Source: Labrenzia sp. OB1 (GTDB lineage: Bacteria > Pseudomonadota > Alphaproteobacteria > Rhizobiales > Stappiaceae). From it: 64,000 nt of DNA. The stretch lies in the NCBI RefSeq assembly GCF_001624695.1, contig NZ_JSEP01000013.1:1-64000 (forward strand). Reading direction: 5' to 3'. Below, in pieces: positions 12,623 through 25,230 of the stretch; position 1 is the first letter of the stretch; the number at the start of each line of letters is the position of its first letter. Under the pieces are notes generated by a model. That model ran no database searches and was not told the DNA's origin. It saw only the letters and a list, made by a program, of their open reading frames with translations. Made by a program: the position numbers and the translations under genes.

Positions 12623-12901
12623 TCAGTCAGCTTCGGCTGAATCTGTCGTCAGCGGCTGGGTTGATTGGCCATCAAAATCGCCGATTCCTTCCGAAAGGGC
12701 GTAGCAGGCAAGGCGAATGGATTTCGGGATTTCCACCGGCCGGCCGTCACGGTTGCCTTTTTCATAATACTGGATCATGCGTTTCTTCAGTCCGAGGCGG
12801 TCGGCAGCGTCCTTTTGCTTCAGACCCAGCGTCCGGCGCCAGAGGCGGAATTGCTGCGGAGTCATGCCGGGGACGGGGTTTTTTGATTTAGATTCGGCCA
12901 T
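12623..12901 (-). CDS. small XRE-type DNA-binding protein
   Basis: The 92-residue product has a Cro/CI-type HTH near its start (TPQQFRLWRRTLGLKQKDAADRLGLKKRMIQYYEKG) and an acidic tail. The ATG at 12901 is preferred; an upstream in-frame ATG at 12988 would add 29 residues that look like untranslated leader. Similar short HTH proteins are widespread in Hyphomicrobiales with no known role. It sits between carB and a long AT-rich gap and is probably monocistronic. Confidence 0.75.
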   Translation of the reverse strand: MAESKSKNPVPGMTPQQFRLWRRTLGLKQKDAADRLGLKKRMIQYYEKGNRDGRPVEIPKSIRLACYALSEGIGDFDGQSTQPLTTDSAEAD

Positions 12902-12995
12902 ATTTCTCGATATTCCGGGGTAACCTGGTTCCTTGCGGTCACAGTCGGCAGTGCACGGGCCGACAAACCTGACAGAAATAACCTGCACAGGCGGT

Positions 12996-13021
12996 TGTCA
13001 ATCGTGAAGTGCACAATGTGC
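12996..13021 (-). promoter_or_regulatory. putative promoter/operator of the XRE gene
   Basis: On the minus strand a perfect -35 hexamer TTGACA (12996-13001) lies about 95 nt before the XRE start. Directly upstream of it is an 11-nt palindrome GCACATTGTGC (13011-13021) that could bind the XRE protein. No good -10 box is seen, so this is tentative. Confidence 0.35.
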
Positions 13022-13035
13022 TCTTTTTTATAGGG

Positions 13036-13773
13036 TCTGGCGCTCAGACAGGGCGGCACTCACCGGGCGAGAACACTCTCGTAACTGCAAGCTTCTTTCG
13101 TAGTGCCGGGGCCCTCGACGGTGCTACCCGAAGCCGGTTTGGGTAAACGGCACGACCCGCCAAGAGCCTGAATTCGGGTTTCTCGGGGGTGAAATTAACG
13201 TTCCACAGCTTTTAGATGTGAGAATTTATGCACGCAATACGCGTATTCTTTGAGTTCTTCTATTTTTGTTGGCGGTTGTTGTAAAAGTATTTCAACCGAT
13301 GGTCGCTCACACACACTCCCGGCGTTTGTGGAGTACTGTAATAATTGTCAGTGTTGGGCGCGAGAAAATAAAGTATTTTCCTCAGGTAGGGTGCCGTGAA
13401 GTCAAGAAAACCTGAAACAGAACATCATATTTCCAACCAGTATATTTGCTTGCTTTAAATTATCGATAATTAATATTATAGGCTATGACGAGCGTTTTGG
13501 TATATTATTAGTTGTTATAGTTGCAGGAACTATCTGATGGAGGTCGGGTTTTAGTGTGTGTTAAACTAACGTTGTCCCGAAAGATCTCCAATAAATCCAA
13601 TTTTTGCGTAGATTTTAACTGTTGATCCGGTGTATTAGTCTAATGCTTAGTCTCCATTGAGTGTGGTGTATGGAGGCTTGTGAAGCTGTAGACTATGCGC
13701 TTCGAGCTGCGAAGGCTGTTATTGCGGTGCAAGTGGGACCTGAGGACCGGGTGGTGGGACCTGGAATTCGGGG
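13036..13773. other. AT-rich intergenic region without a recognisable gene
   Basis: About 740 nt rich in A/T and short runs, with stops in all frames at short intervals and no convincing ribosome-binding site. The duplicated string GTGGGACCTG occurs twice near 13733-13764. It probably holds the promoter of the MerR gene and could contain a small RNA, but no specific structure could be assigned. Confidence 0.4.
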
Positions 13774-13830
13774 GTGTTGCAAGACCCAGCCAGACTTGAA
13801 ACAAAAAAAGACAAGATCGGGCTAAAGAGT

Positions 13831-14265
13831 ATGAACAATCTAGCTACCAACATGGTCGCTGTTCCGGATATAGCTGGACCGGGGCAGGAAGTCGTATCGG
13901 ATGACCCCGCGCTTGCGATATCGGAGATGTCGGAGCGGTTTGAAGTAACGCTTCGGACTTTACGTTTCTACGAGGAAAAAGGTCTCCTTAATCCTGTCCG
14001 TAAAGGCGCTCGACGTTTCTACGGTGCGCGAGACGTTTCCAGGATGCGTATCATCCTTCAGGCCAAGAAAATTGGTCTTACGCTCGCCGAGATCCGTAGA
14101 GTGATCAAGTTGGTCGAAAGCAACACCAAACGCAAGGACCAGTACAAGGAGATCCAGGAGATCTGCAAAAATCAGCACGAAATTCTGATCGAACAGAAGC
14201 AGATGCTTGATGAGCAGGTTGCCGAGGTGGTCGAGATCCTGACTGTCTTTGATACTCTGGTCTGA
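13831..14265 (+). CDS. MerR-family transcriptional regulator
   Basis: The ~144-residue product has a MerR winged HTH (LAISEMSERFEVTLRTLRFYEEKGLLNPVRKGARRFYGARDVSRMRIILQAKKIGLTLAEI) after a ~30-residue N-terminal tail, then a long dimerisation coiled coil (KLVESNTKRKDQYKEIQEICKNQHEILIEQKQMLDEQVAEVVEIL). No metal-binding Cys pair is present, so it is not a typical metal sensor. The ATG at 13831 is chosen over a GTG at 13774. A strong terminator follows immediately. Confidence 0.85.
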   Translation: MNNLATNMVAVPDIAGPGQEVVSDDPALAISEMSERFEVTLRTLRFYEEKGLLNPVRKGARRFYGARDVSRMRIILQAKKIGLTLAEIRRVIKLVESNTKRKDQYKEIQEICKNQHEILIEQKQMLDEQVAEVVEILTVFDTLV

Positions 14266-14291
14266 ATGACCTGACACGACAACGGATGAAC

Positions 14292-14325
14292 AAACCCCAG
14301 GCTGCTTCCGCGTCCTGGGGTTTTC
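14292..14325 (+). terminator. Rho-independent terminator after merR-like gene
   Basis: Arms AAACCCCAGG (14292-14301) and CCTGGGGTTT (14314-14323) form a 10-bp stem with a 12-nt loop, ending in TTTTC. It lies 27 nt after the stop codon. Confidence 0.85.
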
Positions 14326-14383
14326 TTCGTGTGGAGTGCTTTGATTGAAACACGCCGGTTTCCCGGTCAGCCTGGCGAGGACC

Positions 14384-14419
14384 AAACCGTTTTCGCATGT
14401 TTCGACACGAAAACGGTTT
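14384..14419. repeat. perfect 12-bp hairpin upstream-facing carA end
   Basis: Arms AAACCGTTTTCG (14384-14395) and CGAAAACGGTTT (14408-14419) are exact complements around a 12-nt loop, between the MerR terminator and the carA stop. A second inverted pair, GCTCCTGA / TCAGGAGC, lies at about 14424-14466. Either could terminate or stabilise the carA mRNA 3' end; neither has a strong U-tract. Confidence 0.5.
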
Positions 14420-14484
14420 CATCGCTCCTGAAGCCTCCGGACAGTGTGCACGCGGTTCTCAGGAGCAACACACCAGAAAGGAGC

Positions 14485-15666
14485 TCAGGACGCTCCGGCC
14501 GTTTCCATCATGTCCGTGAACCGCTTGAATAGATAATGGCTGTCTCGCGGCCCCGGAGAGGCTTCCGGGTGATACTGAACGGAAAACACCGGTTTATCCT
14601 TCATTGCCAGTCCGCAGTTGGAACCGTCGAACAGGGATACATGGGTCTGCGCGACATTTTCCGGCAGGCTTTCGGCATCGACCGCAAATCCGTGGTTCAT
14701 CGAGGTGATCTCGACCTTGCCTGTGGTGTGATCGAAGACCGGATGATTGGCGCCGTGATGGCCCTGGTGCATTTTCAGGGTTTTGCCGCCCAGCGCCAGG
14801 GCCAGCATCTGGTGCCCGAGGCAGATGCCGAATGTCGGCACGCCTTTTTCAACGATATCCCTGATCATGGGAACGGAATAGGTGCCGGTGGCAGCCGGAT
14901 CTCCAGGACCGTTGGACAGGAAGACACCGTCCGGCTTGTGCTCGAGAACTTCTTCGGCTGTGGCTGTCGCGGGTAGGACGGTAACCTCACAGCCGGCTTC
15001 GGTCAGCAGCCGCAGGATGTTGCGCTTGATACCGTAGTCGATTGCAACGACCTTGAACCGGCCGCCTCTAGACTCTCTGTATCCCTCTTCCCATTTCCAT
15101 GCCGTCTGGGACCAGGGATGGGACTGGGTGGTGGAGGCATCCTTCGCCAGATCCATGCCGACAAGGCCAGGCCAGGCGGCCGCGGCGACTTTGAGGCTTT
15201 CCAGGTCGAATTGTCCGTCCGGAGAATGGGCAATGACGCCGTTCGGCACGCCTTTTTCACGGATCAGAGCCGTCAAGGCACGTGTGTCGATGCCGCTGAT
15301 GCCGATCAGGTTGCGGCTTTTCAGCCATGCATCGAGATGTTTCGTTGCCCGGTAGTTGGCCGGATCGGTGATATGTGCGGCCAGCACCACGCCGCGGATC
15401 CCGCTGTCGGAGGCCATGTTGACCGTCTCGATGTCCTCATCGTTGGCACCGACATTGCCGACATGGGGAAAAGTGAACGTTATGATCTGACCGGAGTAGG
15501 AAGGGTCCGTGAGGATTTCCTGATATCCGGTCATGGAGGTATTAAAGCAAATCTCACCAACGGCTTGTCCGGTGGCGCCGAGGCCTTGCCCCTCGATGAT
15601 ACTGCCGTCGGAGAGCACAAGCAGGGCGGTCGCCGGGGTCTCAGACCATGCGTCTGCAATCGTCAT
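14485..15666 (-). CDS. carA: carbamoyl-phosphate synthase small subunit
   Basis: This is a 393-residue CarA. The N-terminal CPSase small-chain domain (GEICFNTSMTGYQEILTDPSYSGQI) precedes a class I glutamine amidotransferase with nucleophile C282 (FGICLGHQ) and the His/Glu pair in VQYHPEASPGP. It hydrolyses glutamine and passes ammonia to CarB through the intersubunit tunnel. It is oriented like carB but separated from it by the MerR and XRE genes, so the two are not a simple operon. It is divergent from yqeY. Confidence 0.97.
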   Translation of the reverse strand: MTIADAWSETPATALLVLSDGSIIEGQGLGATGQAVGEICFNTSMTGYQEILTDPSYSGQIITFTFPHVGNVGANDEDIETVNMASDSGIRGVVLAAHITDPANYRATKHLDAWLKSRNLIGISGIDTRALTALIREKGVPNGVIAHSPDGQFDLESLKVAAAAWPGLVGMDLAKDASTTQSHPWSQTAWKWEEGYRESRGGRFKVVAIDYGIKRNILRLLTEAGCEVTVLPATATAEEVLEHKPDGVFLSNGPGDPAATGTYSVPMIRDIVEKGVPTFGICLGHQMLALALGGKTLKMHQGHHGANHPVFDHTTGKVEITSMNHGFAVDAESLPENVAQTHVSLFDGSNCGLAMKDKPVFSVQYHPEASPGPRDSHYLFKRFTDMMETAGAS

Positions 15667-15902
15667 GTCTTGTTTCCAGAGTCTGTTGGTGACATCATGC
15701 GCTGCAGGAAAGGCGTCTGGGGCAGGCTGTAAAGTGCCTGCGATTGGCCGTCTGCATCAAGCGCGAGACTCTATGGGAAGCGGCTGGGATCGTCAATAAT
15801 GATCCTGCGAAAAAAGATCTTTAAAATTCAACAGCTTGGCTGAGCAATCACAAAGGGCGTGCAAGCGCCCGGAGCCTCAGTGCGACAGGGGTAGGGTAAA
15901 CC

Positions 15903-16400
15903 ATGCGCGAAGCAATGCGCGACAGAATCAATGTTGCCTTGAAGGCGGCGCGGGAAGAAGGCGACAAACGCCGCTGCGCGACCTTGCGTCTCGTCCAGAC
16001 CGCGGTGAAAGACCGCGAAGCTGCTGCACGTGACCACGGCAAGGACGGCGTTGATGAAAGTGAAGTAATTGAAATACTTCGAAAAATGGTCCATCAGCGG
16101 GAAGCCTCCGCAGTTGAGTTCGAAAGCGGCGGGCAGCTCGATTTGGCGGAACAGGAACGCGTCGAGCAGGATATCATTCGCGAATTCCTGCCTGCACAGC
16201 TCAGTGAAGACGAAATGCGAACACTGTGCGAAGAGACCGTCAAGGACATCGATGCCCATGGTCTGCGCGATATCGGCCGCTGCATGAACGAGTTGAAAAC
16301 CCGTCATCCCGGCAAGATGGATTTTGTCCAGGCTTCCTGTCTGATGAAAGACATGCTGCGTACCGACGGCAACGGAGAAAAGGACGCGGGCAAGGGCTAG
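15903..16400 (+). CDS. yqeY: GatB/YqeY-domain protein
   Basis: The 165-residue product matches YqeY (GatB/YqeY domain): MREAMRDRINVALKAAREEGDKRRCATLRLVQTAVKDRE at the N-terminus, then EVIEILRKMVHQREASAVEFESGGQLDLAEQERVEQDIIREFLPAQLS. The family is related to the tail domain of the tRNA-dependent amidotransferase subunit GatB and is thought to bind tRNA; its precise role is unsettled. The carA-yqeY-dnaG-rpoD order is conserved in many Hyphomicrobiales. Confidence 0.92.
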   Translation: MREAMRDRINVALKAAREEGDKRRCATLRLVQTAVKDREAAARDHGKDGVDESEVIEILRKMVHQREASAVEFESGGQLDLAEQERVEQDIIREFLPAQLSEDEMRTLCEETVKDIDAHGLRDIGRCMNELKTRHPGKMDFVQASCLMKDMLRTDGNGEKDAGKG

Positions 16401-16631
16401 GCCAGGGAGCCATTTCCTCCGCGCTTCCGGCCGTGCGACCGGGATTGCCGTGACACCGGCTTTCAGGATCCGCTCTGCCGTCTATCAACAGGTCATCCAG
16501 AAGATCTCTTGAAGGACTGGCATAGCCGGTCCGGACCTTCTATTTATTAACGTCTTACGCTCCGTCCTGCGGCGCTTGTCGCGCCGTCAGGGGCTGCCCG
16601 TATCCACAGAACCCTGGATAGTGCAAGTTTC

Positions 16632-18575
16632 ATGCGTTTTGAACCGCGTCTTCTCGATGAAATCCGCGCCCGGCTGACCCTGTCGGAAGTCGTCGGCCGT
16701 CGCGTGAGCTGGGACAGGCGCAAGACGCAGCCGGGCAAGGGCGACTATTGGGCCTGTTGTCCGTTTCATCAGGAAAAAAGCCCGAGTTTTCATGTCGACG
16801 ACCGGCGTAACCGCTACAAATGTTTCGGCTGTGGAGCTTCCGGAGACCATTTCACCTTCCTGTGCGAAACCGAGGGCCTGAGCTTTCCGGAATCCGTCGA
16901 ACGGCTTGCCGAGCAGGCAGGCGTCGGATTGCCCGCGCCGGATCCGCAGGCGGCTCGCCGCGAGAAGAAGCGTGCAGGGCTCGCCGAAATCTGCGAAATG
17001 GCCGCACGGTTTTTTCAAAACGAATATCAGGGTCCGCGTGGCGAGGCGGCCCGTGCCTATTGCGCCAGGCGTGGACTTGCGCCCGAGACGCTTCAGGAAT
17101 TCCGGTTCGGTTTCGCTCCCGACAGCAGGGATGCCCTGAAGGCCTATCTTGCCGCGCGGGATGTTCCGGAAGCGGACATGATCGAGGCCGGGCTGCTGAT
17201 CCGGCCGGAGGGCGGCCGGCCGGCCTACGACCGGTTCAGAGGGCGGCTGATGATCCCGATCCAGGACGATCGGGGCCGGGTGGTCGCCTTTGGCGGGCGC
17301 ACGCTTTCACCGGACGGACAGCCGAAGTATCTCAATTCACCGGAGACGCCGCTGTTTCACAAGGGCGTCATGCTGTTCAATGCCCACAGGGCACGCGAGC
17401 CGGCCTTCAAATCCGGCGAGGCGGTTGTCGTTGAGGGGTATCTTGACGCAATCGCGTTATGGCAGGCGGGTGTCCGGCACGTGGTGGCGTCCCTGGGAAC
17501 GGCGTTTACCGAAGATCAGATCCTGCGGCTGTGGAAATTCGCACCCGAACCGGTGATCTGTTTTGACGGGGACGCGGCGGGAACAGCTGCGGCGCACCGG
17601 TCGATCGACCGGATTTTCCCGGTTCTGAAAAGCGGGTTTTCCTTTCAGTTCTGCTTCCTTCCGGACGGAATGGACCCGGACGATCTGATCAAACAACATG
17701 GTCTGGCCGGTTTTGATGCGGAAGTCGGCAGCGCGCAGTCGCTGTTCAACGTGGTCTGGGACCGCGAGATTTCCGTCTCTCGTCTGGACACGCCGGAGCG
17801 CAAGGCGGCTCTTGAAAAACGGTTTGACGATCTGATCGGCACCATTCGCGATGAACGGGTTCGCCGGCGGTATCAGCTCGACGTCAGATTCAAGCTGTCC
17901 AATCTGTTTTTCGAGCAGGCGCGGCAGAACAGGCAGGGAGGGCAAGGGGCCAAGAAAGGCGATGACAGTTTCTGGCTCCCCGGCAAGGCGCGCGAGCGGG
18001 TCGCCACAAGTGACGATTTCGGGATAGAGCGCCTGATACTCGGTGTGGGTATGCGCTATCCGCATCTGCTGGACCGAAATTTCGAGCGCTTTTCGGGGCT
18101 GCCTTTCGTCAATGAGCTGCACACCCAGTTGCGAGACGTGCTTTGCCGGATCGTCGACGATCTGGAAACAACACCGGTGAGCGACCTGACAAGCGGCGTG
18201 GATGAGCCGCTCAAGAACATCATGTCAGAGATGATGCTGGAGACAATCGGTCTTCAGGAGCAGAGGCAGGCCGAGTTTTCAGCCCTGAACCACCGGTTCC
18301 CGCTGCTGAATTCAAATCCGCCCGAGGATTTCGTCGAGGCGGCCTTTGTGCATTTCCTGGACGTCATGGAGTTGAATGCGCTGGAAGCGGAGCTTGCCTC
18401 TGAGCTTGCCGGGGCAGACGAACATCTGGATGAACAGGCCTGGACGCGCATTCAGGCGCTGACCCAGGATCTGAGTCGGCGGCGCGAGGAGTGCACCCGC
18501 GACGAGGCGGACCTTGCTGAGCGGGCCCGCAAAATCAGGACCGCGCCGCCCGTGGCGGCAGTCGCCACCAGCTAG
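16632..18575 (+). CDS. dnaG: DNA primase
   Basis: This is a 647-residue DnaG that makes RNA primers for replication. The N-terminal CHC2 zinc finger is visible (CPFHQEKSPSFH then YKCFGCGASG). The TOPRIM catalytic core includes VVEGYLDAIALWQAG and CFDGDAAGTAAAHRSID, with the acidic metal-binding residues. The C-terminal helical helicase-binding region is present but divergent. Length is normal for alphaproteobacteria. It is followed by a ~510-nt gap and rpoD. Confidence 0.96.
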   Translation: MRFEPRLLDEIRARLTLSEVVGRRVSWDRRKTQPGKGDYWACCPFHQEKSPSFHVDDRRNRYKCFGCGASGDHFTFLCETEGLSFPESVERLAEQAGVGLPAPDPQAARREKKRAGLAEICEMAARFFQNEYQGPRGEAARAYCARRGLAPETLQEFRFGFAPDSRDALKAYLAARDVPEADMIEAGLLIRPEGGRPAYDRFRGRLMIPIQDDRGRVVAFGGRTLSPDGQPKYLNSPETPLFHKGVMLFNAHRAREPAFKSGEAVVVEGYLDAIALWQAGVRHVVASLGTAFTEDQILRLWKFAPEPVICFDGDAAGTAAAHRSIDRIFPVLKSGFSFQFCFLPDGMDPDDLIKQHGLAGFDAEVGSAQSLFNVVWDREISVSRLDTPERKAALEKRFDDLIGTIRDERVRRRYQLDVRFKLSNLFFEQARQNRQGGQGAKKGDDSFWLPGKARERVATSDDFGIERLILGVGMRYPHLLDRNFERFSGLPFVNELHTQLRDVLCRIVDDLETTPVSDLTSGVDEPLKNIMSEMMLETIGLQEQRQAEFSALNHRFPLLNSNPPEDFVEAAFVHFLDVMELNALEAELASELAGADEHLDEQAWTRIQALTQDLSRRREECTRDEADLAERARKIRTAPPVAAVATS

Positions 18576-19087
18576 ACCTGGAAAACCAGCAGCAAAATCC
18601 GAGGTCACGCGAGCGCCGGAATTGAGGCGGCAAAGTGGCCGAACCTACGGGATTTATTTAAATTTCCGCTTTTTGAGGGCTGAAAGGGCGAAAAAACGCG
18701 TTTTCCAATTGACCGATGACGAATCACACTTGCGAATCGTGAGCGTAGAGCTAAATAGAAGTTTTGCAGCTCGTGCGCGCCGCAGCCTTCAAGCCTGCTT
18801 GCGGCCTATAGTCTGATAAAAGATGCTGCAAACCCGTTTGAATACCGCTTCGCTATCCGCGATACGGATGCGAATTTAAAAGATCGTGTGCTTCGTCGAT
18901 GATGACTTCTCACAATGTCGATCAAGGGTACGGTTAATAGGGACTTAAGGGACACGGCTTACAAACCTACCCAAGGGTGATTCTTTCAGACGCCGCCGCA
19001 GATGATGCTGGCGCGCTGAGGCGAATTTGGTTTGAAGCTTAACAAGGGGCGCTGCGTGGCCTTTCCGGCCACGAATTGGAGCACGAT
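18576..19087. other. dnaG-rpoD intergenic region
   Basis: A ~510-nt non-coding stretch with A/T-rich blocks, expected to carry the rpoD promoter(s) and a long leader. No frame is well supported and no clear terminator hairpin or riboswitch was found. Confidence 0.5.
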
Positions 19088-21082
<1,995 letters not shown>

Positions 21083-21114
21083 TTGGCTGCCTGAGGGATC
21101 AAGGCGTTAAAAAG

Positions 21115-21139
21115 ACCCGGCGGAAACGCCGGGTTTTTC
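21115..21139 (+). terminator. Rho-independent terminator after rpoD
   Basis: A perfect 8-bp stem, ACCCGGCG / CGCCGGGT, with a GAAA tetraloop, followed by TTTTT, 32 nt after the rpoD stop. Confidence 0.93.
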
Positions 21140-21256
21140 GTTTACAGTGTGGTGATCGAGACTGGTTCCGGTCCGGACCAGATGTCCGATTTCCGAGAAG
21201 TCCGTTGCTCCCGTGAGGCCGCCGATTTGGCACTAGTCGCAGATATGAAAGAGCCA

Positions 21257-22476
<1,220 letters not shown>

Positions 22477-22480
<4 letters not shown>

Positions 22481-22881
22481 CGTTTCGGAGCACCTTTCGC
22501 CTTCAGCCACTCTTCTTCGAAACGTTGGATGGCTTTCGCGGGTGGAAGGGAGGTGGTCAAGGGAACGATTTCACCGTTGCGCATGACAATGACCGGCCCC
22601 GCCCCGGGCACTTGGGCCGTGGGATTGCCAGTGCGCACAAATTCACGGGTCGTATAAAAGACGACAAAGCCGAAGGGGCGGGGAAGGGTCTTGTCCCGCT
22701 GAATGACAAAGTCATGGCTCGACTGCGTCAACACTTCGTCGGCGATGTATTTTTCAGCCTGCTGAGCTGTGACAATATCCATGTTGTTGTTCGCCTCACC
22801 ACTAATCCCTTGAGCCAACAAGGCCCCAACCAACATTGCTGCCGCCATCGCTGTTATAGCGCTCGTTCGCACGGTCCACAT
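22477..22881 (-). CDS. Imm35/YrhB-like immunity protein with signal peptide
   Basis: The 134-residue product resembles the YrhB/Imm35 immunity family (FGFVVFYTTREFV..., GAGPVIVMRNGEIVPLTTSLPPAKAIQRFEEEW). It follows a PAAR toxin and overlaps it by 80 nt. I favour the ATG at 22881 because it has a near-perfect Shine-Dalgarno (GGAGGTGAT) and gives a signal peptide (MWTVRTSAITAMAAAMLVGALLAQG). A start at 22782 (MDIVTAQQ) would remove both the overlap and the signal peptide. Export would fit protection against a periplasm-acting toxin. Seen: motifs and ribosome site; inferred: immunity and location. Confidence 0.7.
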
Positions 22882-23689
22882 CGGTGATCACCTCCGCCGG
22901 GTTGTCTTCGCCCCAGTTCTGTCCTTCCACGATGCCGACGGTTCCACCATCATTCGCGAGCAGCACCACGTGTGAGCCGCCGCCGGAATAGCCTATGCCG
23001 ACGATTGCCTGTGTACCATCGCCGCCAGCTTCCACAGCATCATAGGCACTCTGGAAGTCGGACCCCCAGGCCACATCGGTGTTGAAACGGTTCTCGATGT
23101 CGCTAAAGCTGCCGTCGCGTTCCGCGGATGCTACAGCATTCGGATCGGTACCGTTCAACCTTGCCGCCGTTGCGTCGATGATGTTGCCGCAATTGATGAC
23201 GCTGTTTTCCGGGTTTACGTTGTCGACCGCGTCCTGCAGGCCCGCTCCGGGTGCGGGGCCGGCAAAAACGCCTTGAACGGCGTCCACAGCACTGGATATG
23301 GCATCGCTGATGGCGTTTCCTGCCGACGCCAGCATGTTGCCAATGGCAGCACCGAGACCGGCAGGGGACGACATGGGGGGAGCCCCACCTCCCTGCATGC
23401 CGATCAACACTGTGGGAAAGCCGGTGACGATCGCACCACCTTTCAAGGTCAGGTCGGTCATCCTGGCCGCGGGCATGCCCTCGACCAGGACGTTCCAGGC
23501 TCCGGTGACGATCGGGTCCCCGCCAAGAGGCGGGGGTGGACCGACGCATACGCACATGTCCGTCACCCGTGCCTGCGGCAGGTTCCCCGTCAGGACGGTC
23601 CATGCGCATTTCCATGCTATTGGCGCCGGTACGCCCATGCACATGGGGCAGGTATGCATATCTGAAAGTCGAGCGGCGGGAAATCCCAT
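22802..23689 (-). CDS. PAAR-domain effector with papain-like toxin domain
   Basis: The 295-residue product starts with a PAAR spike domain (GFPAARLSDMHTCPMCMG, then GDPIVTGAWNVLVEGMPAARMTDL and GGAIVTGFPTVLIG, residues 1-97). An Ala/Gly linker follows, then a C-terminal toxin-like domain with a papain-type arrangement: C167 (INCGNIID), H240 (GGSHVVLLAND) and polar partners in VEGQNW (253-258). It is likely a type VI secretion effector tip that carries a cysteine peptidase, amidase or deamidase activity. No other T6SS genes are in the window. The ATG at 23689 is chosen; the frame extends 42 codons upstream with poor coding quality. Confidence 0.75.
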   Translation of the reverse strand: MGFPAARLSDMHTCPMCMGVPAPIAWKCAWTVLTGNLPQARVTDMCVCVGPPPPLGGDPIVTGAWNVLVEGMPAARMTDLTLKGGAIVTGFPTVLIGMQGGGAPPMSSPAGLGAAIGNMLASAGNAISDAISSAVDAVQGVFAGPAPGAGLQDAVDNVNPENSVINCGNIIDATAARLNGTDPNAVASAERDGSFSDIENRFNTDVAWGSDFQSAYDAVEAGGDGTQAIVGIGYSGGGSHVVLLANDGGTVGIVEGQNWGEDNPAEVITDVDRANERYNSDGGSNVGWGLVGSRD

Positions 23690-23937
23690 GAAATGTCCAG
23701 CTTTTTCTAAAAACAATGCGGAAAGTCTCAGCCGGAGCCAGTTTTTAGTCAATGCCGTCACATCACACTTTTCACGAATGCGGTCGCATCCCTTCCGCCA
23801 GAACCAGGAATTCAAGTTGTATTTTCAAATCTATGAAAATAAAGAAATATTGGACTCCAAAATTTAATGCGTGCATTATTTTTCTATCATAAGTAGTATC
23901 GCCGTTGTGATTCGTGCCAAGCCCGCGAGAGGTTTAC

Positions 23938-24333
23938 ATGGGCATTTCTGACACTATGACACCCTATCTGCAAAGTCTTTTGCGCTTTGTCGCCGGTCTT
24001 GTTTTTCTACAGTTCGGCACGAGCAAGTTCATGCACATTCCTCATAGTCCAATCTCCGGAACATTGGCGATGAGCGCCAGCGGCATCGCCGGTGTGATCG
24101 AACTGGCGTGCGGATTTCTGATCGCGGTGGGGCTGTGTACCCGGCCCGCATGCTTTCTCGCTTCGGGAACCATGGCGGCCTGCTATTCGATAACCCACGC
24201 TCCACTCAGCTTTTTTCCCCTTCTCAACGGTGGCGGTGAAGCTGTGCTCTTGTGTCTGGTGTTTCTCTTCCTGTCGACCGCAGGCGGTGGCCCCTTGAGC
24301 CTGGACCGGATCTTGTTCGGGAAAATGTCTTAG
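23938..24333 (+). CDS. DoxX-family membrane protein
   Basis: The 131-residue product has four hydrophobic helices and the DoxX pattern (LLRFVAGLVFLQFGTSKFMHIP, GIAGVIELACGFLIAVGLCTRPACFLASGTMAACY, GGGEAVLLCLVFLFLSTAGGGPLSLDRI). DoxX proteins are small integral membrane proteins of poorly defined role, sometimes linked to redox homeostasis. GAGAGG lies 7 nt before the ATG. It appears monocistronic. Confidence 0.85.
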   Translation: MGISDTMTPYLQSLLRFVAGLVFLQFGTSKFMHIPHSPISGTLAMSASGIAGVIELACGFLIAVGLCTRPACFLASGTMAACYSITHAPLSFFPLLNGGGEAVLLCLVFLFLSTAGGGPLSLDRILFGKMS

Positions 24334-24705
24334 GGTGTGAACTCATAAACGAAGACGAAATGACATCGGCAGTAGCGAAACTTCGCGAAGAAGCGCCTGA
24401 GGAGAGGGCTTTGTGACCGGTCAATCGGCCCGGCACTGCGAGGTGAAGCCATTCCCATGTGACCGGATTGGCTCTTCCTAGATCAACCTGCTTTCGTTTG
24501 AACGCGAAAACAGACAAATCGAGCGCCTGCCAAGCGGTCGGGCATCTTGTCCGTGTTCGAGTGAGCACGAGATGCGGGAGCATCGCGAAAGGCTTGAAAG
24601 CGAAGCACATTTCCTGCACCTTCGTTTGAAGAAGATGAGGAGCAGTCCCACTCAATCCGTTCCATGCTCATTCCCGAGTTCGTGATCCAGTTTCAGCGAG
24701 ATCCC
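24334..24705. other. gap with no supported gene
   Basis: About 370 nt with no well-supported start or family match on either strand. One minus-strand frame stays open here but its product resembles nothing recognised. Composition is lower in GC than the flanks. It could be a decayed gene or repeat copy; nothing firm can be said. Confidence 0.4.
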
Positions 24706-25137
24706 ATGCCCAACAAACAGTCCCGGTTTCTGATCGATACTTATTTTGCCGCGTTTAATGCCGGCGATACCAGGAAGATGGAAAGTCTGGTCGCTGATGA
24801 CCTGATTCACGACGTCAACCAGGGCGAACAGCGGGTCGGCAAGGACAAGTTCTGGTCGTTCAATGTGCATATGAGCCGCTGCTACAAGGAGCGGCTTTCC
24901 GACATTGTGCTGTTCGTGAACGAAGACGGCAGCCGCGCCGCGGCCGAATTCATCGTTCACGGCAGCTATATCGATACCGACGAAGGCCTGCCGCCGGCCA
25001 ACGGACAGACCTACAAGATACCGGCAGGCAGTTTTTTCGAAATCCGTGACGGCGAGATCGCCCGTATCACCACTTACTACAATCTTCAGACCTGGATCGG
25101 TCAGGTGAAGGGTGAAGAGGGTGCGAAAGAGGCGTGA
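24706..25137 (+). CDS. NTF2-like / ketosteroid isomerase-related protein
   Basis: The 143-residue product fits the SnoaL/NTF2-like superfamily: LIDTYFAAFNAGDTRKMESLVADDLIHDVNQGEQRVGKDKFWSF at the N-terminus and a C-terminal strand pattern (PAGSFFEIRDGEIARITTYYNLQTWIGQV). Members are small cone-shaped enzymes or ligand binders; substrate is unknown. The ATG at 24706 has GCGAG upstream and begins the conserved domain cleanly; an ATG at 24664 is also in frame. It is convergent with the crotonase gene. Confidence 0.8.
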   Translation: MPNKQSRFLIDTYFAAFNAGDTRKMESLVADDLIHDVNQGEQRVGKDKFWSFNVHMSRCYKERLSDIVLFVNEDGSRAAAEFIVHGSYIDTDEGLPPANGQTYKIPAGSFFEIRDGEIARITTYYNLQTWIGQVKGEEGAKEA

Positions 25138-25230
25138 TGCCTTGAGCCCCGTGTGCCGGGGCCCTATCTGTCAGGCGTCGATTGGAGCGCAGCAGCGCCG
25201 GCGCACCGGCTCGGGCCGTGAGCAGGGTGT

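Noticed and set aside
24224-24655. A 143-codon minus-strand frame overlapping the doxX end
   Set aside because: No ribosome site, overlaps doxX, and the product resembles no known family; kept only as an unexplained gap.
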